DNA from: Dictyocoela muelleri
Taxonomy: Eukaryota; Microsporidia
Direction of reading: 5' to 3'
NCBI GenBank assembly: GCA_016256075.1
Contig: SDVU01000195.1
Location: 1-17,993, forward strand
DNA: 17,993 nucleotides
The notes beneath the pieces were generated by a model. That model did not search any database. It was not told the origin of the DNA and saw only the letters and a list, made by a program, of their open reading frames with translations. The translations under genes and the position numbers were made by a program. Of the stretch, positions 1 through 8,604 are shown piece after piece. How positions within the stretch are numbered: the first letter of the stretch is position 1; every line of letters starts with the position of its first letter.

Positions 1-110
1 CATATAATGGGAAATGTTCAGAATTTATTATTGTTAAGTATTTACCGTGAAGATTTTATTTTTTAATTAAAAAAAAATTACCGTCATTTTTACGGATTTT
101 ACGACAGAAA

Positions 111-223
111 GCAGTCCGTAAAAACGCCTCCTGCGTTTTTTCGGACTGCCATAACAATAAACATCAACTTATTTCATAAAACATCGAAGATGTTAAAGGA
201 AATTAGTTGATGTTAATTGTTAT
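111..223. repeat. two adjacent strong hairpins
   Basis: Two perfect or near-perfect inverted repeats lie back to back. The first (111-149) pairs GCAGTCCG with CGGACTGC, has an inner AAAAACGC/GCGTTTTT stem and a 5-nt loop, and contains one mismatch. The second (151-223) has 19-nt arms (151-169 with 205-223, 18 of 19 paired) around a smaller stem at about 180-194. They lie upstream of the dead MULE transposase and may be its subterminal sequence or a separate small MITE. No target-site duplication was found. Confidence 0.7.
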
Positions 224-329
224 ATATGAAAATAAAAATATACCTCCCATAGCCTTAAGTAATGAGAAGTTAAAATATTCTTTCTGTTATTCGTAAGCTA
301 AAATATAAGAATGTTTCTGTGTGCCCCAA

Positions 330-1551
330 ATAAAAATCTAGTGCCAAAAGTCAAAGAAATGGAAAAAAACATTATTGAATTGCTATGCCTACAACTACCA
401 CCGCGTTAAAGATAAAATAATAACATAGTGGTGATTAATAGAAAATGTCCAGGTAGAATAAAAACTTATAGTGGGAACGACGTAAAAATAATTACAGTTC
501 AAAATTTTAACAAAATTCTGATAAGAATGAAGCAATGTTTTTAAATTTTAATACAATAAAAAGATCAATTGAGCCAAATGAACGGCCAAGAGATATGATT
601 ATTAGAGAAATTAGAATAATATCATCTACTGTTTTTAGTTTTCTGCTTAATGAAAAAAATACAGTGATAAATTAACAAAAAGACGACGAAAAACAATATA
701 ATTTACAAAGAGGAAGATATTCCATTTCCAATTAAAAATCATTTTCATGTGATAATTTTCTATTGCGTGATTCTAGGATGAGTAATGAAAATCTATTTAT
801 TATTTTTAGTACAGAAACAGATCTTTTATATCTTAAACAATCCCAAGCATCGTATTGTGATGGAACATAAAATTAGTAACAAGGAATTTGGGGAACAATA
901 TATTATTATTGGTCGTATAAAAGTAAAACACTTACCTTTGTTTATATTTTAATGAAGAATAAATCAAAAAAATGTTACGATGAATCGTTTTCTTATTTAA
1001 ATAATTTAATCAAGAAGCAGCCTAGATTTATAATTATTGATTTAGTAATTGCAGCATAATAGTTCTTAATGATATTTATAAAATCTCGGAAATAACAGGA
1101 TGTTTTTTCACTTTATTCAAATTTTATTTCGAAAAATTCAAAGTTTATTGTTTAAAGACTTATTATAAATCGAGTTCACATTAAAGAGAGTATTTTTAAA
1201 TGATATTATCTTTCGCTTTTTTCCCCAAAAATGATATGTCAAATATGATTTATAAAATGGATATCTATATTAAAAACAATGAAAATAAAAAGGTAATTAA
1301 ATATTATAGGAAAATTTTAAACAAAAATATTCCCGCGATTGTTCATTTGATGATTCTAATTACAATATTGGAAATGTTTTTTTATATATGCCTAGTCCGT
1401 TGTTTCCAGAATAATGAATGATGTTCCCAAAACAATAAATTGTATTGAAGGTTGGCATCGTTCATTAAATAATAATTTTATTCGTTCTCATCCTAGTATT
1501 TATGAATTTGAAGAGGAATTAAGAAAACAACATGCAAGCGTCGAAAAATAA
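330..1551 (+). pseudogene. decayed MULE (Mutator-like) transposase, copy 1
   Basis: Remnant of a Mutator-like DNA transposon transposase, the enzyme that cuts and moves its own element. Family hallmarks appear in order but in different frames. A FLYWCH-type zinc-finger piece, KCPGRIKT, lies at 443-466. The first catalytic Asp sits in YCDGT with its codon at 859-861, followed at once by a TAA. A piece resembling the GCFFHF..Q..RK.Q block begins near 1100, where a frameshift splits GC from FFHF. The 1200-1421 stretch matches the region after that block. The C-terminal signature EGWHRS is at 1447-1464, and the frame ends at TAA 1549-1551. Several stops and frameshifts make it non-functional. The family is assigned from remembered motif order; a search with the pieces was not possible. 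Terminal inverted repeats were not securely found. Confidence 0.8.
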
Positions 1552-1633
1552 ATTAAACAGGTTATTTTCATGTGATAATGATAATAAATATGATGAAAAC
1601 GCATAATTAAAGCAAAAAATGATTAAATAAGGC

Positions 1634-2433
1634 ATGGAAAAAAACGCCTTTTGTTAAAAAAGACGTTTTATGAAATAAACGCCTTTTGTTATAATAAATT
1701 ACAAAAAAATTACATCTGAATATATTTTTTATTGAATATAAATATTTTATATATGAATTAGAATATCATCAATTTCAGATTTTATTTTAATTCTTAATTC
1801 TGATCAAGTCATCGGTGTAAAAAATAATTATTTTATTTCAGCGCCTTTATTATCATATTGTAAAAAAACATTATCAAAAACATATTTATAAATTTATATA
1901 TATTTCAAGATTTTTTGCAATTTTGATTTTTTCTAATATTATAAATTTTTATATATAGTAATTTATTATTTTATAAAATGCTAATTTTACACCGTTTTTC
2001 TTCTATTTTATTTATTCTTCATTTTTAGATTTTTTTTCGTTTTTTCATTCTAGCTAATCTTTCTGTTCCATGCTCATGATAATATAATCTATCTTTTAAA
2101 ATAAATTTATATTTAAATTAAAATTTACTCTTGTCTGTATTCCCTCCTATGCATCACCAATAATCAACTTTCCTCTTTTTAAATCAAAATGTAGATGTAA
2201 TTAAATTGATAATTTTCTTGTTTACATATTTATTTATTTTTTGATTTTTTTTTTCCATTTAAGGATACTTCATTTCCTTATAAACACCAAAAATCTATTT
2301 AAAATAAATAATATTGTTTATGTTTTTTATTTAACCTTATTATTCAAGATTTGATAATTTTTAAAAAAGGCGTTTTTTTTTCCAAAAACGCCAATTATTT
2401 CAATGAAAAAAAACCACCAATGGCGTTTTTTCA
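1634..2433. repeat. putative element bounded by AACGCC/GGCGTT motifs
   Basis: The left edge carries AAACGCCTTTTGTTA twice (1642-1656 and 1677-1691). The right edge carries a GGCGTTTTT/AAAAACGCC hairpin (2369-2393) and a further GGCGTTTTTTCAT (2422-2433). Left and right motifs are mutually inverted. The interior is extremely T-rich with no reading frame. It could be a non-autonomous element, or the 3' subterminal part of the MULE upstream, whose leading hairpin at 119-141 shares the AAACGCC core. Boundaries are approximate and no target-site duplication was found. Confidence 0.35.
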
Positions 2434-2449
2434 TTAGGAAAACTTGGTC

Positions 2450-2998
2450 TCTAAAATATGTATATAAAACAATATAAAGAAATTTTTATTATACACATTT
2501 CCATATTTGGAAATTTATAATAAAAAATTTTCTAAGGATAGCGTCTAAGGAACCTTAGATATGAATATTATTGTTCAAATAAGAATTTACTATTATTTTT
2601 TATTAAAAAATTTACCTTGCGAGTTTACGAGAATTCGCCTAAGCCGAGTTATAGTGCTACTATTTTAATAATTGAAGCTTTTTAAAAATGAAGTAGTTAA
2701 TTAAAATGGGTTTATAAGTTTGGAAAAAAATGGTTTATAAGTTCATAAAAATGGGTTTATAAGTTTGCAAAATAGGCTTATAAGTTTGTAAAAATGGGTT
2801 TATAAGTTTGCAAAAATAGGTTTATAAGTTTGCAAAAATGGATTTATAAGTTTGCAAAAATGGGCTTATAAGTTTGTAAAAATGGGTTTATAAGTTTGTA
2901 AAAATGGGTTTATAAGTTTGCAAAAATAGGCTTATAAGTTTGCAAAATTGGGTTTATAAGTTTGCAAAAATGGGTAAATAACTCTGCAAAGCCCTGTA
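2450..2998 (+). mobile_element. foldback-like element, right half only
   Basis: One arm of a foldback-like element. The central end (2450-2530) is homologous to the centre-right of the large element at 9014-12476: both begin TCTCTAAAAT and share a TTTATTATAC...TTTCCATATTT block. The outer part (2675-2998) instead matches the right arm of the element at 7303-8560: a TTTTTA-rich link, then the tandem 22-bp array, ending in CTCTGCAAAGCCCTGTA, the inverse of the tip at 7303. No matching left arm is visible upstream, so the element is truncated or solo. No protein is encoded. Confidence 0.6.
2702..2985 (+). repeat. 22-bp tandem array, about 13 units
   Basis: About 13 tandem units with period 22 and core TATAAGTTTGCAAAAATGGG. 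Variants alternate GCAAAAA/GTAAAAA and GGGT/GGGC/AGGC. The first two units and the last are the most diverged. The same unit recurs, shorter and more degenerate, at 7316-7360 (minus orientation) and 8345-8560. There are no spacers between units, so it is not a CRISPR array. Confidence 0.93.
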
Positions 2999-3844
2999 AA
3001 AAATTTTTTATTAATTTAAATTATGAATTTTTATGTGTTTTGATTTTTAGAAATTTTTTATGTACATTTTACGATTAATTTTATTAATCTTTATTTATTA
3101 TTTTTTTTTTATTTGTGACAAGTTATTTGTATTTTTGAAAATAAATTTTTAATTTTAATAAATTAATTTATGAGTTTTTTACAAATAATTATTTTTTTTT
3201 GCAAAATAATTATTTTTTTTTTCAAAAAATTTAATTATTTTTAGGAGTGTTGTCAAAAAAATAGAAAAAAATTAAATAATTGGCCATCTATTATTTTAGT
3301 TAAAATCGGTTAAGGGATAAAAATTAAAAAAAGGAAAAAGCAATTCCACGTAGAGCTACCTCACTTAGGCAGAATACCAAACAAGACCCGAAAATCCTTT
3401 TCATTATTTTTTTAAATATCTAATTGATTTAATATATGATTATTTTATTTTTTCATTTTATATTTTTCACCATTGAATCAAGGGTAATTTCAAATAAATA
3501 CTCCCCTTTCTCGGGCGGAAATTGACAGTTAGGACAAAAACCGGGCCTTCGATCGGGTCAATCGTTTTTTTATTATTACACGATTTTATGCATTAAATTC
3601 AGATCTTTTTTTTATGAATTTTCACATACAAATCTTTTTTTTGCATTCACACTACAGTTATCTTTACCTTGAACAGTCTCTAGTGCTTCATTTAATAAAC
3701 CAAATAAAATTTACTTTACCACTCTATAACGATGCCTTTTTGATTTTTTACCAAAAAAATCACATCGCATTATAACATAGCTAAGATTATATATATAATT
3801 TTATATACTGACAACGTCCATATCTGCCAACCAGAGGAGTTATT
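2999..3844. other. AT-rich intergenic stretch with a small GC island
   Basis: No gene or repeat recognised. 2999-3340 is mostly A/T homopolymer runs. Two stretches with clearly higher GC stand out, near 3347-3400 and 3500-3565, the second with CCGGGCCTTCGATCGGG. A T-loop-like TTCGATC occurs there, but no tRNA folds around it. Confidence 0.6.
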
Positions 3845-4105
3845 TTCAACCTTGGTCTTTAGACCTTTGGTTCTTGATGTTTCAATAATACATCACTTCT
3901 AAGCTACCAATAATTTTGGCTGTATATGCGAATTTCGTTTATCAACGACTCAACAGAATAAAGGTAATTAGCGGATTTCCATGAATTTTTATTTTTCACT
4001 ACTTATTTTGCTGAGATGCGTTCCCACACTCATCGCAACACCATGGAGAATCTCTTATGCTATATTATCATATTATTAGACTAAGCTTATCAACCATACC
4101 ACACT

Positions 4106-4414
4106 GGAACATCGATTCTACAATGGTTGTTGACACTCAAAAGAAATAAAGAGGGGAAACGAAAGTATATTTAAAGAAGCGAGGAATCATTTGTTAATGA
4201 AAGACCTTAATTTACTTATCCATATACTCATCATATTACTTTATTATGTCTTTTTTGCTAAGCAAAAAGGACTAGATAAAGTAATATGATGAGTATATGG
4301 ATAACTAAATCAAGGTCTTTCATAAACAAATGATTCCTCGCTTCTTTAAATGTACTTTCGTTACCCCTCTTTATTTCTTTTGAGTGTTACAAACCATTGT
4401 AGAATCAGAACATC
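4106..4414. mobile_element. palindromic MITE with target-site duplication
   Basis: 4114-4406 is a near-perfect palindrome centred on base 4260, with about 146-nt arms and a single-base loop (TTTTTGCT/AGCAAAAA at the tip). The ends are GATTCTACAATGG and its reverse complement. It is flanked by GAACATC on both sides (4107-4113 and 4408-4414), extending to 8 bp with one mismatch (GGAACATC/AGAACATC). The uninterrupted SINE-like copy at 8605-9013 reads CTGGAACAA at this point, so the site before insertion is visible. It has no coding capacity and must have been moved in trans. Superfamily is not settled; an 8-bp duplication would suit hAT. Confidence 0.87.
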
Positions 4415-4484
4415 TTATATTATCTATAATTCTATAGATATTGATCACTTCATCATATTCCCAATTTTTTATAAAAGTTAAGTG

Positions 4485-4786
4485 TACTAGTACCAGAACA
4501 CTGCAACAAATTCAGACGCATTAGTAAAAACTTATCAAAAATCGATTCCACAGGAGTTTTTATATAATCATTACTATTATATGTATTTTTCATAAGCGGA
4601 CAGTATCGAAGTTTAAAAAATATTTTTCGAAGAAAAAAAATTTGATCTTTCTATCCATCCATTTTTTGATAATACATATATTAGCGAAGTCAGTGGTAAT
4701 TATTATATAAATCCACATTTGGGATAGGTTTTTTATAAGCTCTTACCAATGCTTCCGAATTTGGTGCAGTGTTCTGCTACTAGTAC
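4485..4786. mobile_element. second palindromic MITE, possibly hAT-like
   Basis: An inverted-repeat element of about 285 bp (4493-4777). The ends read CAGAACACTGCA on the left and its inverse on the right, and homology continues inward through roughly 110 nt per arm (CAAATTC, GCATT, TATATAAT), more diverged than in the MITE at 4114-4406. The palindromic 8-mer TACTAGTA lies at both edges (4485-4492 and 4778-4785) and fits a target-site duplication with a CTAG core. Because the 8-mer is itself palindromic, it could partly belong to the terminal repeat. No protein is encoded. Confidence 0.75.
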
Positions 4787-4955
4787 CAAATTACATTAGC
4801 AGGATTCGAACCAGATACTTAACTGTTACATTCGAGTGTGTTAACCACATGCTATCTGGTCCCATTAGAATATTCTTAAAAGAAGAAATAATTTAGAAAA
4901 GGAGGGATTTTTATAAAAATGCTAAATTGAAAAGTTAAAAATAAAATTCCAAAAC

Positions 4956-4962
4956 TCACCCC
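4956..4962 (+). promoter_or_regulatory. C-run start context (microsporidian CCC-like motif)
   Basis: CTCACCCC ends directly at the ATG at 4963 in an otherwise AT-rich leader. A CCC or GGG motif just upstream of the start is known from microsporidian genes and marks very short leaders. It supports both the start choice and the proposed lineage. Confidence 0.5.
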
Positions 4963-6453
4963 ATGTTACAATCAAATATCATCCAAATAATATTTTTAAA
5001 TTTATTACTAAAGTTTACAATATCAGCATCTAACAATAGGTGCATAGTCAAGTCTCTATTTGGAAAAGATCCAGTTTATAATCAAGAATTAAAAAATTTA
5101 TTAGAAAGCAGTGCTGATTTTTACAAAAACGACAATATAATGATTGATTTTGATAATGATTTAAGTGAGACAATCTTTGTGTTAATTGAGAATAAAAATG
5201 AAATCATAATATCTCAATTTATCAATAACGTCAAGAAAGAGATACTTAGATGTGATGAAGCGAATTTGGAAGACAATTTTAAAGGAAAATTTGAAGATAA
5301 AAAAATAATAGTTCTGATTAATATTAATTATTACATTGAAAAAAATATTAAAAATATAATTTTGAATTTTAAAGAAGACATGACCAAATTTGGAAATATG
5401 CTGAAAATAAATAATCCAAAAATTATTCTAAATCCATTTCGAGATTCAGAAGAAGTTCTATACAAATTTATAGTTAAAAAAACAAACATATTATTCGAAA
5501 AATCCATTGAGATCGAAGGTAAACACAATTATATATATACATGTTATTTAGTATTCGTTTATCAAAACAATAAATTATATCAAATTATAATTGAACCACC
5601 CATTTCCGAAATCTTTTCATCTCTTGGATTTGAATTATCTGCTAAAGTAAGGCCTGATGATTTTCCAGATGAAATCATTAACAGAGTAATCTACAATTTG
5701 GCATCAATAGATTTTGATTCATTGTTTGGTAAAGCTGTTTACAAGTATTTATCAGGTACAAGTACTCCTCAGATAGTACAACCGGGACTTTATAAAATGA
5801 TAAAGCCTCTTGTGAGTCAGTCAATATACTTAAAATTAATACTTGAATATTTTGAACATATTGAATATTTGGAATACAAAGAAGAACATAACCAGCCTAC
5901 CGATGATGATTTAAGTTACAGCGGGTATTATCTAATTGGTAATCTGGTAAAAATTATGTATAATGATAAAAATTTTATCATTAAGGTTTTAAGAAATTTT
6001 CTAAAAAGTCCAAATCATAAACATCACAAAATATTTTGCTATATGTGCGGAACAAAAGAAATAGCTGACATTAGACTTTCTAAATACTACAATATTATTT
6101 TTAAATCTGAACATAATTTTTTGGAAAGTTCGGAAATAAAATTTCAAATCAAAAACGAAAACATCAATGAAATTATAAATGATTTTTTAAATTATTGTGA
6201 AGCTATTAATGAGCATAATTGCATACTTATCGATTTTCGTAAGAGTGTTATATTATTTTGCGGTCTTCATTACTTTTTAAGAAACTTTGATGATGAATTT
6301 AGTGAATTTACAACTATCCTTGAAAAATTTAAAACCGAAATATTGAATTTTTTTAAGAACAACATTCTATACGACTTTTTGGATAATAATTTGGACTATC
6401 TACTCTCAATTATAAAAAAAGATTGCGATGTTTGGGAAGAATCGGATTTTTAA
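4963..6453 (+). CDS. probable secreted protein of unknown function
   Basis: The only intact gene in the window: 496 residues, no intron. I do not recognise a family. Residues 1-23 form a convincing signal peptide: a hydrophobic core (IIQIIFLNLLLKFTI) followed by SAS/NNRC. No later segment is clearly membrane-spanning, so export or an extracytoplasmic location is inferred. The mature part is rich in Asn, Ile, Lys, Glu and Asp. It contains a His-rich run followed by a CxxC pair (C359, C362), several further cysteines, and an acidic C-terminus (DVWEESDF). No ER-retention motif is present. The start is favoured by the adjacent CACCCC and by the signal peptide beginning there. It sits alone between SINE-like copies. 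Many microsporidia have lineage-specific secreted families of this type; membership is a guess. Confidence 0.85.
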   Translation: MLQSNIIQIIFLNLLLKFTISASNNRCIVKSLFGKDPVYNQELKNLLESSADFYKNDNIMIDFDNDLSETIFVLIENKNEIIISQFINNVKKEILRCDEANLEDNFKGKFEDKKIIVLININYYIEKNIKNIILNFKEDMTKFGNMLKINNPKIILNPFRDSEEVLYKFIVKKTNILFEKSIEIEGKHNYIYTCYLVFVYQNNKLYQIIIEPPISEIFSSLGFELSAKVRPDDFPDEIINRVIYNLASIDFDSLFGKAVYKYLSGTSTPQIVQPGLYKMIKPLVSQSIYLKLILEYFEHIEYLEYKEEHNQPTDDDLSYSGYYLIGNLVKIMYNDKNFIIKVLRNFLKSPNHKHHKIFCYMCGTKEIADIRLSKYYNIIFKSEHNFLESSEIKFQIKNENINEIINDFLNYCEAINEHNCILIDFRKSVILFCGLHYFLRNFDDEFSEFTTILEKFKTEILNFFKNNILYDFLDNNLDYLLSIIKKDCDVWEESDF

Positions 6454-6465
6454 AAACAATATTCA

Positions 6466-6471
6466 AATAAA
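6466..6471 (+). terminator. polyadenylation signal AATAAA
   Basis: AATAAA lies 12 bases after the TAA stop of the secreted-protein gene, a plausible 3' end for its mRNA. In such AT-rich DNA the hexamer is expected often, so position is the only support. Confidence 0.4.
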
Positions 6472-6684
6472 AATCTTTTGAAGAGTATAAAAATATATTT
6501 TTAACTTAATTATTAAAATATTTTTAAATCCATAATTTTTAAGTTAATGAACAGAATTTCGGGATGATACCTTTTCTTCTACTTTTTTCTGTAACTACTT
6601 TATTTTTTTAAAAATGTTTTTTTGAATATTCCGAATATCTAAATCTAAAATATTTTTAATTATGAAGCTTAAGGATAATCACTT
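6472..6684. other. short AT-rich intergenic spacer
   Basis: A/T-rich spacer between the intact gene and the next repeat. No open frame, RNA gene or repeat was recognised. Confidence 0.6.
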
Positions 6685-7066
6685 TCTTTAACATTTGATT
6701 TTTGGAGTTCTAGTTACACATCACTCCCATTGTACCCAAAGGTCTAGCTGTATATGCGATTTTGGTTTTATCAACGACATATCAAGATCAGGTAAATATA
6801 TTATTTTCATGGTATTTCAGTTTCATTACTTTTTGCCCTGATATGTGCCGCACTCATTCCCACACCTAAGAAATTCTTGAGAGCTTCATTATCACAATAG
6901 ACCCAGTCTTAGTAGGCTATACAACAATTATATATTACTATAAAAAAATATTGTTATTGAACGCTTAATCTTAATCCAAATAATTTAATAAATGACTTTT
7001 AAATAATCAAACCATAATACTTAACTTTTACATTCAAAAGTTCTAACTGCTTAACTATCTACCTGT
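6685..7066 (-). mobile_element. SINE-like tRNA-headed repeat, copy 2
   Basis: The same repeat as copies 1 and 3, in the same orientation, about 380 bp and more decayed. Conserved blocks are GTCTAGCTGTATATGCGA (6743-6760) and the conserved mid-body block near 6843-6865. On the minus strand the head keeps the GAATGTAAAAGTTAAGTAT segment and a weak box A (7043-7059), while box B is mutated to GGTTTGATT (7005-7013). No insertions are seen, so it serves as an uninterrupted reference for copy 1. Confidence 0.6.
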
Positions 7067-7302
7067 TTAAAAAATCATCGATTCAAATAAAATTATTATA
7101 AAATACTCATGTAAATGGTAATTTGATTTTATTTCATTTATCCTTTTGGTAATATTATCAGAAACCAAACCAAATTAGGAATCATTGTTAAGAGCTAATC
7201 GAAAACTGAATCTACAATCAATATAACTGTTTTGCTAGTATACAAATTATCAAAAAAAGGATAGGTTGAAAGAGTAGAAAAATTCGAAGAAAAATTCGAT
7301 AT
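7067..7302. other. AT-rich intergenic stretch
   Basis: No gene or assignable repeat. It lies between SINE-like copy 2 and the tip of the foldback-like element that begins near 7303. Confidence 0.5.
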
Positions 7303-7562
7303 ACAGGGCTTTGCAGAGCTATAAGCTCATTTTTGCAAACTTATAAGCCGTTTTATTCAACAAATTCATTTCTGAAAAAGTTTAATTCTATAAATATGAG
7401 TTCTCCAACGAGTTAGGGCCCTTCCTTCAGATTTGTAAGTCTTAATTGGTAAGAGACTAGTGTATGTTTCTTATTTTAAATAATCTTAAAATCGCGATAT
7501 AAATCTATATATAATTAATAATTAAAATCTAGATATAATTATTAATCTCGTGATTTTAATTA

Positions 7563-8180
7563 TTGCCGAACCCCAGATCAGTACCCACCCCAGATAAACT
7601 CACACCCAGATAAACACCCACCACTAATAAGCCCCGCGTCAAATAAATCAACCTAAATGCTCCCTTTCTAAAATGAGCCCAATGCAGTATACCTTTTCGC
7701 CACTTTCTGACAATCAGCAGTTTTTTGATATTTATTAAAACTAAATAAATTTTAAAAAAATCTAAAATAAAAAAAATGTTTTTAAATTCATTAAATAAGT
7801 TATTTAATTGTCATTTATTCTCTTTTTATAGAAAAGGGGATTTAAAAGTCACTAAAATTTAAATAAAAAATTTTTATATTTTTAAATAAAACATATTAAT
7901 TTCTTAGTCTTGAAATTTAAAATATTTAAAATATTTAAGTTTTTAATGTTTTAATTTTTTATCCCTTCATTCCCCTCCCATAATTGTTTTTTTTTGGATT
8001 TCTCCTAAAAATATAGAGAAACCCTACCAAAAGTTTATAAGAAAATTTTGTACCTACCCCCCCTATAAATTTTAGACACAATTAAGAGTAATGCTTTTTT
8101 TGTAAGTCATAATATAAATATAATTTATTGAAAAATAAGTTGTGCTGATCTGGGGTGGGTGTTGATTTGGCGTTCGACAA
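7563..8180. mobile_element. 618-bp MITE with TA target duplication
   Basis: It begins TTGCCGAACCCCAGATCAG and ends with the inverse of TTGTCGAACGCCAAATCAAC. The terminal inverted repeats run about 33 nt, including a shared CACCCCAGAT. TA lies immediately outside each end (7561-7562 and 8181-8182). The left end holds a repeated CCCAGATAAAC. The interior is AT-rich without an open frame. A TA duplication points to the Tc1/mariner/pogo group, so a non-autonomous member of that group is inferred. It sits at the centre of the surrounding foldback-like element. Confidence 0.75.
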
Positions 8181-8344
8181 TAATTAATTATATAAAAGTT
8201 ATATCGTGATTTTAAACTTATTTAAAATAAGAAACATACTGTACGCTCTTACCAATTAAGACCAACAATTTGAATGGGCTTCCTAACCCATTAGAGAACC
8301 CATATTTTAAGGATTCAGGTTTTTAGAAACGAATTAGTTGAATA

Positions 8345-8560
8345 AAATGGACTTATAATTTTACAAAAATAGTTTTATAAGTTTGCAAAAATGGACTTAT
8401 AAGTATGCAAAAATGGGTTAATAAGTTTGCAAAAGTGGGTTAATAAGTTTGCAAAAATGGTTTAATAAATTGCAAAATGGGTTAATAAGTTTGAAAAATA
8501 GGTTTATAACTCTGTGGAAATGGGCTTATAAGTTTGTAATTGGGGTTTATAACTCTTCTA
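8345..8560 (+). repeat. degenerate 22-bp tandem array, about 10 units
   Basis: Right-arm array of the foldback-like element. Unit core TATAAGTTTGCAAAAATGGG, with many point changes (AATAAGTTTGCAAAAATGG, ATAACTCTGTGGAAATGGG) and some units one or two bases short. An apparent 60-residue frame from 8449 is only the repeat read through and is not a gene. Confidence 0.85.
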
Positions 8561-8604
8561 AGATCTATATTACATGCCCGCAAAATTCATGGCTATCAAC
8601 CCGT

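Larger units (their letters stand above)
3845..4866 (-). mobile_element. SINE-like tRNA-headed repeat, copy 1, with two insertions
   Basis: Read on the minus strand it starts with a tRNA-like head: box A resembling TAGCNNRGTGGTTAA (4842-4857 on plus) and a good box B, GGTTCGAATCC (4802-4812). About 300 nt of body follow, conserved with copies at 6685-7066 and 8605-9013. Shared body blocks include GTCTTTAGACCTTTG, GCTGTATATGCGA and the block around 4010-4050. The head cannot form a full cloverleaf because the acceptor strands do not pair. Two palindromic MITEs split it (4114-4406 and 4493-4777); without them it is about 415 bp, close to copy 3. It encodes no protein. Pol III transcription is inferred from the boxes. 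Confidence 0.65.
7303..8560. mobile_element. foldback-like element with a nested MITE
   Basis: An inverted-repeat element. The left arm (7303-about 7540) and right arm (about 8190-8560) match in inverse orientation through TTTTATTCAAC, GGTTCTC-type, GTCTTAATTGGTAAGAG and GTTTCTTATTTTAAATAA blocks. The arms end in 22-bp units: about two on the left, about ten degenerate ones on the right. The left tip TACAGGGCTTTGCAGAG is the inverse of the tip of the half element at 2998. The centre is occupied by a separate TA-flanked MITE (7563-8180). Without it the element is about 640 bp. Long terminal inverted repeats built from short tandem units are the defining trait of foldback transposons. No protein is encoded. 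Confidence 0.7.

Noticed and set aside
2702-2985. CRISPR-like or telomere-like array
   Set aside because: Units are contiguous with no spacers, are AT-rich and degenerate, and recur as arm sequence of inverted-repeat elements.
3500-3565. tRNA gene suggested by TTCGATC
   Set aside because: The T-loop-like heptamer lacks a pairing 5-bp stem, and no D-arm or acceptor stem lies at the right distance.
4796-4866. Functional tRNA gene on the minus strand
   Set aside because: Box A and box B are good, but the acceptor strands and T-stem do not pair properly, and the sequence continues as a dispersed repeat with two other copies.
5331-5528. 65-residue minus-strand frame
   Set aside because: Antisense shadow inside the intact secreted-protein gene.
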